DNA from: an uncultured Chloroflexales bacterium
Lineage (GTDB): Bacteria; Chloroflexota; Chloroflexia; Chloroflexales; Chloroflexaceae
NCBI GenBank assembly: GCA_937902315.1
Contig: CALGUG010000028.1
Coordinates: 62,001-126,000 of the forward strand
Reading direction: 5' to 3'
DNA: 64,000 nt
Part shown: piece after piece, positions 60,164 to 64,000 of the stretch
Position numbering within the stretch: the stretch's first letter is position 1
Layout of the letters: each line of letters starts with the position of its first letter
Position numbers and translations under genes: made by a program
Notes under the pieces: model-generated
The model's database searches: none
What the model was told of the DNA's origin: nothing
The model's input: the letters and a program-made list of their open reading frames with translations, nothing else

Positions 60164-61636
60164 ATGTCCATCGATTGGGAGGACAAACTTGCACGTGAGG
60201 GTTTGACCTTTGATGACGTTCTGTTAGTTCCGTCGGCTTCGGAGGTCGTTCCCGCAGATGTTGATGTCAGTACCCAGCTGACTCGAGGTATCCGCCTCAA
60301 CATTCCTATCGTTAGTTCGGCAATGGACACGGTGACCGAAAGTCGTCTGGCCATTGCGCTGGCTCGCGCTGGAGGTTTAGGCTTCATTCATAAAAATGTC
60401 AGCATCGAACAGCAAGCCGAGATGGTTCGCAAGGTAAAGCGCTCCGAAAGCGGCATGATCACCGACCCGATCACACTGCCGCCCGACAAAACCATCGGCG
60501 ATGCGCTCGACCTCATGGCCGAATATAAAATCTCGGGTGTACCGATCACCTCAGCCGAGGGAGACTTGGTCGGTATTCTGACCAACCGCGACCTGCGCTT
60601 CGAGACCGATCGTAGCCGCCCCATCCACGAACTGATGACCAGCACCAATCTGGTGACCGTGCCCGAGGGCACAACCTTGGAACAAGCCAAGAGCGTGCTG
60701 CACAAACACCGTATCGAGAAGGTGTTGGTGGTCAACAAAGAGGGCAAGCTGAGCGGCATGATCACCGTCAAGGACATCATGAAGCAGATCGAGCACCCCT
60801 TCGCTTGTAAAGACGAGCAGGGCCGTCTGCGAGTCGGCGCGGCGATCGGTGCTAGCGGCGACTACCTCGAGCGCGCCGAAGCCCTGATTCGCGCTGGCGT
60901 CGATGTGTTGGTGATCGATACGGCTCACGGTCTCTCGATCGGCGTGTTGAACGCAATTACAACGGTACGCGAACGCTTTGGCAATGTGCAGTTGGTAGCG
61001 GGCAACGTCTCGACCGCCGAAGGTGCGATCGCTCTGATCGAGCGCGGCGTCGATGCGGTCAAGGTCGGCCAAGGCCCCGGCTCGATCTGTACCACCCGCG
61101 TCGTTTCGGGCGCTGGTATGCCCCAGATCACGGCCGTAATGGAGTGCGCCCGCGCCGCCGAGCGTTTCGGCGTGCCAGTCATCGCCGACGGTGGTATCAA
61201 ATACTCGGGCGACATTCCCAAGGCGATCTGCGCGGGCGCGCATAGCGTGATGATCGGTTCGCTCTTTGCAGGTACCGAAGAGAGCCCGGGCGAGAGCATC
61301 CTCTACGAGGGCCGCTCTTACAAGAGCTACCGAGGTATGGGCAGCATCGGCGCAATGAAGAAGGGCAGCGGCGATCGCTACTTCCAGAGCGGCGAAAACA
61401 AGAAGCTGGTCGCTGAAGGCATCGAAGGTATGGTCGCCTACAAAGGTCCCTTAGCCGACACGGTCTATCAGTTGGTCGGTGGTCTGCGCGCTGGTATGGG
61501 CTACGTCGGCGCGAAAGACATCGAATCGCTCCGCCGCAACGGACGCTTCATTCGCGTCACCATGGCGAGCTTGGTCGAGAGCCACCCCCACGATGTGACG
61601 ATCACTAAGGAGGCGCCCAACTACGAGCGACGCTAA
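60164..61636 (+). CDS. guaB: IMP dehydrogenase
   Basis: 490 aa; AAGGAGG about 7 nt before the ATG. NAD-dependent IMP to XMP, the committed step to GMP. LTFDDVLLVPS start, two CBS domains between about 95 and 210 (MITDPITLPPDKTIGDALDL, TSTNLVTVPEGTTLEQAKSV), catalytic Cys loop GPGSICTTRVVSGAGMPQ, IADGGIKYSGD for the phosphate, YRGMGSIGAMK, and the flap EGIEGMVAYKGPL. Monocistronic with its own terminator. Confidence 0.97.
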   Translation: MSIDWEDKLAREGLTFDDVLLVPSASEVVPADVDVSTQLTRGIRLNIPIVSSAMDTVTESRLAIALARAGGLGFIHKNVSIEQQAEMVRKVKRSESGMITDPITLPPDKTIGDALDLMAEYKISGVPITSAEGDLVGILTNRDLRFETDRSRPIHELMTSTNLVTVPEGTTLEQAKSVLHKHRIEKVLVVNKEGKLSGMITVKDIMKQIEHPFACKDEQGRLRVGAAIGASGDYLERAEALIRAGVDVLVIDTAHGLSIGVLNAITTVRERFGNVQLVAGNVSTAEGAIALIERGVDAVKVGQGPGSICTTRVVSGAGMPQITAVMECARAAERFGVPVIADGGIKYSGDIPKAICAGAHSVMIGSLFAGTEESPGESILYEGRSYKSYRGMGSIGAMKKGSGDRYFQSGENKKLVAEGIEGMVAYKGPLADTVYQLVGGLRAGMGYVGAKDIESLRRNGRFIRVTMASLVESHPHDVTITKEAPNYERR

Positions 61637-61655
61637 GCCAGCGCTCTTGCAATCG

Positions 61656-61706
61656 AAAAGGGAGGTGCGCAGCAGAGATGCCGAACCTCCCTTTTCTTTT
61701 TTCTGC
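61656..61706 (+). terminator. Intrinsic terminator of guaB
   Basis: AAAAGGGAGGT / ACCTCCCTTTT, 11-bp arms with an 18-nt loop, then CTTTTTTC. Confidence 0.85.
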
Positions 61707-61737
61707 CGCAGGCCCGCAAAACAGCTGCGACTCAAAC

Positions 61738-61872
61738 TGATACCAAATCCGTTTGTTCTCTTATGTCGGCGGAGAGGTCTCAACCATCCATGCGGTCCTC
61801 ACCGCGTCCGCCTTCGGCTATCAACATCCTATCCAAACATTCGGCTGCTCGTCTGCTTGCGCCCAAGCGCCC
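61738..61872 (+). repeat. Core dispersed repeat, copy 16
   Basis: TGATACCAAATCCGTTTG at the left end, GGCGGAGAGGTCTCAACCAT, core GCGTCCGCCTTCGGCTATCA, ACATCCTATCCAAACATTCG and GGCTGCTCGTCTGCTTGCGC. A block CTTCTCCCGCAAGCGGGAAA near 61945 resembles the MITE-like end. Confidence 0.85.
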
Positions 61873-62046
61873 CCTGGAAAGCCAAGCGATCAACCGAATT
61901 TCGTACTACTGGGCCTTCGGCAGTGCACCCTCTTCCCCGGCCCTTCTCCCGCAAGCGGGAAACGGGAGTCTGGCCGCGTTACATCAAAGCGCAGCACACT
62001 ACTGACAGGTCAGCATTTCCCATCTGTTTGGTCGGTTCAAGGCTTT

Positions 62047-62079
62047 TTGGCCTTCGGCAGAGCACAACTTGTCTCTTTT
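62047..62079 (+). repeat. Second repeat type (GGCCTTCGGCAGAG block), copy 3 (partial)
   Basis: TTTGGCCTTCGGCAGAGCAC then ACTTGTCTCTTTTTTGG; only the left part of the block is present. It runs directly into core copy 17. Confidence 0.6.
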
Positions 62080-62190
62080 TTGGGGCGGTTTCGCCACACT
62101 CATAGCCGCCTGCTGTAGCGAGCTACCTGTTTGTAGCCGAAGGCGGACGCGCTAGAAGCCGAATGGTTTGGTTAGGACCTCGCCGCCAGA
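62080..62190 (-). repeat. Core dispersed repeat, copy 17 (full length)
   Basis: GGGGCGGTTTCGCCACACTC, CTGCTGTAGCGAGCTACCTG, core TTGTAGCCGAAGGCGGACGC, AGAAGCCGAATGG and GACCTCGCCGCC. Ends near the 3' end of the GH2 gene. Confidence 0.85.
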
Positions 62191-62211
62191 GTCTTGAACT
62201 GATCAAACAGA

Positions 62212-64000
62212 TTAGGCTTCGCTCTTGCTCAAATGCTGCAAGAGCAACATCAGCAGATACAAGCCTGTGACATTGCGTCGAATGCCCCAAGGCTGAGCGC
62301 CCGCTCCTCCCTGTAGGCGCAGGCTACACACCAACAGCCTGCCAGCGCCAAGCTTCAACTCTAGCAGATAGTCGCTAACATCGAAGTGGCGCGCATCGAG
62401 TCGGCGCATAATCGACGTGATCTGCTCGGCGTCGGGCAGCACCTCGGCGATGCGCTCGCTCTGAATCGAAACATCGCTGCCGAGCGTAAAGAATTGCATA
62501 TCGGCAAAGCCATCGACCGGGAACTCTTCCCAGATCGGGTGCTGCGGGAAGAGCTTGAGCGCTTCGCGCCAGAACGAACTGCGCCGTGCGGGCAGCGGGA
62601 GGTTGCCGCCTTGCAAGAGCAGCACACGGCCGCCGCGCCGAATATAGGCCTGCACCTCCTCGCTGAGCAGGTTGGTGATCAGTAAAGGCGGCAGGTCGTC
62701 GCCGCTCAAACCTTGAACGGGCTGAGCGACTTGCTGTAGTTCCAATGCCTCCAGCGCCGAGCCGGGATCATAGATGCCCACACGCTCGGGCCAGCTTGTG
62801 GGGCGCGGAAAGATCCAGATCGGCCAGCTATTGCTGAGCGCGAGCTGAGGATGATCGAGCGAGACTTCGAGGCGCAGCGCTTCGGGCTTGCGCACATAGG
62901 GCAGTGTACAATCGATCACACCCGCCTCGCGTGGAATGCCCGCCACAATCGGCTCCTGCGCTTGGGCGCTGCCGCTGGCGGCCACTCGACCATCGCTATA
63001 AACGAGCTTCCAATGCAAGGGCGCTTGAATCGCTTGTTCGCTGGTATGGCTCAAAATGATGTGCCAGCGCATAGGCGTGCCAGCCGTCACGCAGTGGCGA
63101 TCCATCGGTTCGACCCGCTCGCCTTCGGGGATCCAGCGCCGCCGCCGCCCAACATCCATGCTCAGCACAGCATCGGCGTTGAAGCAGCGATACTGCTCGG
63201 GGGTGCCGCGCGACCGCCCAAAGTCGTCGAAGACACCCGCGGTGGCGATCGGCGTATCGCGCAGACCAGTGATAACATAGCCACCCGTTTCGGGGCGGCG
63301 GCGCAGCGCCTCCAGCCAAAATTTGCGTATCATCAAGGCCTGTTTTGTGCCGATCTCGCTCAGTTCTTGGTTGCTAAAGCCCAGATTCGCCCGTTGCAGA
63401 CGCTCGCGCCCTTCAACCAGCGCTTTAACCTCGGGCCGCCAGTCATAGACCGGTATCTCGCTGGTCATCCACCACGGCACTTGGCCGCCGTTGGCTGCGA
63501 TCAGCTCATCGTGATCGCGGAAGGCATCTTGATCGCAGGTCTCGCCGAAAATCCACGGGCGAGGCGCTTGCCAGCCGCGCAACCAGTTATCCAAAATCGG
63601 CTCGAAGTGGTGAATATCAGCGTAGGTGTGGTAGGAGACAAAATCGGCGAAGTCGAAGGGCAGGCCGCCGTAAGCCTCGCCCGAGCCGCTGTTGTCGCAG
63701 ATCAGCACACCCGACGACAGCTCGCGCACGATCGTATTGAGATGCTTGAGCAGTGGCCCATCGATGCTTGCGTTTAGCTCACAACCGATGCTATAGATCA
63801 CAACCGAGGGATGGTGGCGTGTCAGGTGCATCAGCTCAGCGTACTCTTTGGGCAGCGAAAGGCGCGAGCTAGCGGTCAGCTTAGGTAGCCACATCGGCCA
63901 CTCCTGCCAGATCAGCATGCCCTCTTCGTCGGCGATCTCGTAGTAGCGCTGGTTGGGCACAAACAGGCAGAGCTTAATCATATTGAAGCCCAGCTCGCGC
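62212..64000 (-). CDS. Glycoside hydrolase family 2-like protein, C-terminal part (cut by window end)
   Basis: Open reading continues past position 64000 on the minus strand (RELGFNMIKLCLFVPNQRYY), so the ATG at 63981 is internal. TIM-barrel of GH2: DEEGMLIWQEWPMWLP, SVVIYSIGCELNA with the acid/base Glu following GC (usually GNE), and PWIFGETCDQDAF with the nucleophile Glu. C-terminal beta domains follow. GH2 members are beta-galactosidases, mannosidases or glucuronidases; specificity cannot be fixed without the N-terminal half. Probably cytoplasmic or exported, unknown. Confidence 0.85.
   Translation of the reverse strand, partial: RELGFNMIKLCLFVPNQRYYEIADEEGMLIWQEWPMWLPKLTASSRLSLPKEYAELMHLTRHHPSVVIYSIGCELNASIDGPLLKHLNTIVRELSSGVLICDNSGSGEAYGGLPFDFADFVSYHTYADIHHFEPILDNWLRGWQAPRPWIFGETCDQDAFRDHDELIAANGGQVPWWMTSEIPVYDWRPEVKALVEGRERLQRANLGFSNQELSEIGTKQALMIRKFWLEALRRRPETGGYVITGLRDTPIATAGVFDDFGRSRGTPEQYRCFNADAVLSMDVGRRRRWIPEGERVEPMDRHCVTAGTPMRWHIILSHTSEQAIQAPLHWKLVYSDGRVAASGSAQAQEPIVAGIPREAGVIDCTLPYVRKPEALRLEVSLDHPQLALSNSWPIWIFPRPTSWPERVGIYDPGSALEALELQQVAQPVQGLSGDDLPPLLITNLLSEEVQAYIRRGGRVLLLQGGNLPLPARRSSFWREALKLFPQHPIWEEFPVDGFADMQFFTLGSDVSIQSERIAEVLPDAEQITSIMRRLDARHFDVSDYLLELKLGAGRLLVCSLRLQGGAGAQPWGIRRNVTGLYLLMLLLQHLSKSEA

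Noticed and set aside
61647..62118. Plus-strand frames of 120-150 codons after guaB
   Set aside because: They cross the guaB terminator and two repeat blocks; composition is repeat-derived rather than protein-like.
24000..62170. CRISPR array
   Set aside because: The repeated cores are dispersed, not evenly spaced, occur in both orientations, and no cas gene is present.
1..64000. tRNA or rRNA genes
   Set aside because: I looked for the T-loop pattern GGTTCRA and rRNA-like blocks and saw none that fold into a tRNA; a covariance search would be needed to exclude them fully.

Overview
Organism. I see no rRNA or tRNA gene in the window, so placement rests on proteins. Several features point to a filamentous or gliding member of the Chloroflexota: secreted proteins built from FGYPI / VQYFERARFE modules, a bacterial translin homologue, paired DUF4388 and Ras-like GTPase genes, a cysteinyl-tRNA synthetase start with TPYDTTHMGH, and GT-C membrane proteins beside flippase-like proteins. 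This is inference. Gene density is normal for a free-living chromosome. There is no phage, plasmid, CRISPR array or classical transposase.

Layout. 0-10 kb: the edge of a cysS-like gene, a Cache-HAMP-SpoIIE phosphatase, an MFS transporter, a divergent SDR/AraC pair, and a minus-strand surface-glycan operon (two methyltransferases, a small EamA/SMR-type protein, a GT-C-like membrane protein). 10-24 kb: RarD-type transporter, acyl-CoA dehydrogenase-like and Gfo/Idh/MocA oxidoreductases, SMP-30 lactonase, DUF1349 protein, large secreted protein, ICMT-like methyltransferase, TmrB-like kinase, cupin, two MFS transporters and a maleylpyruvate-isomerase-like protein. 24-38 kb: secreted zinc metallopeptidase; a DeoR regulator divergent from a SIS isomerase and CUT1 sugar ABC transporter whose binding protein is frameshifted; a purD-purN-phosphotriesterase-like operon; an ABC-F gene with a leader peptide and leader terminator; then a repeat-rich gap. 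38-53 kb: asd, a flippase-like/GT-C/translin operon, glutamine synthetase, a small Rpf-like secreted protein, DUF4388 and GTPase genes, a hybrid histidine kinase with a degenerate receiver, and Era with a long N-terminal extension. 53-64 kb: GNAT, a sulfite-oxidase-like enzyme, a VWA lipoprotein, a TolB-like protein, guaB, and a GH2 glycosidase cut by the window end.

Repeats. The most striking non-coding feature is a set of dispersed intergenic repeats. About 17 copies carry a core of the form GCGTCCGCCTACGGCTAYC, in both orientations, and some are bounded by CCAAATCCG-type inverted ends. A different 256-257 bp MITE-like element with imperfect terminal inverted repeats and a central palindrome occurs twice. 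Another composite of about 250 bp occurs twice, and several families of perfect hairpins recur. They lie almost wholly between genes, often next to each other, as a mosaic.

Best candidates for new biology. (1) The ABC-F leader, with an extended -10 promoter, a 10-codon uORF and an intrinsic terminator, looks like ribosome-mediated attenuation. (2) The mosaic of non-autonomous repeats. (3) Era fused to two DUF2283-like repeats and an acidic linker. (4) A translin homologue in an operon with glycan-export-type membrane proteins.
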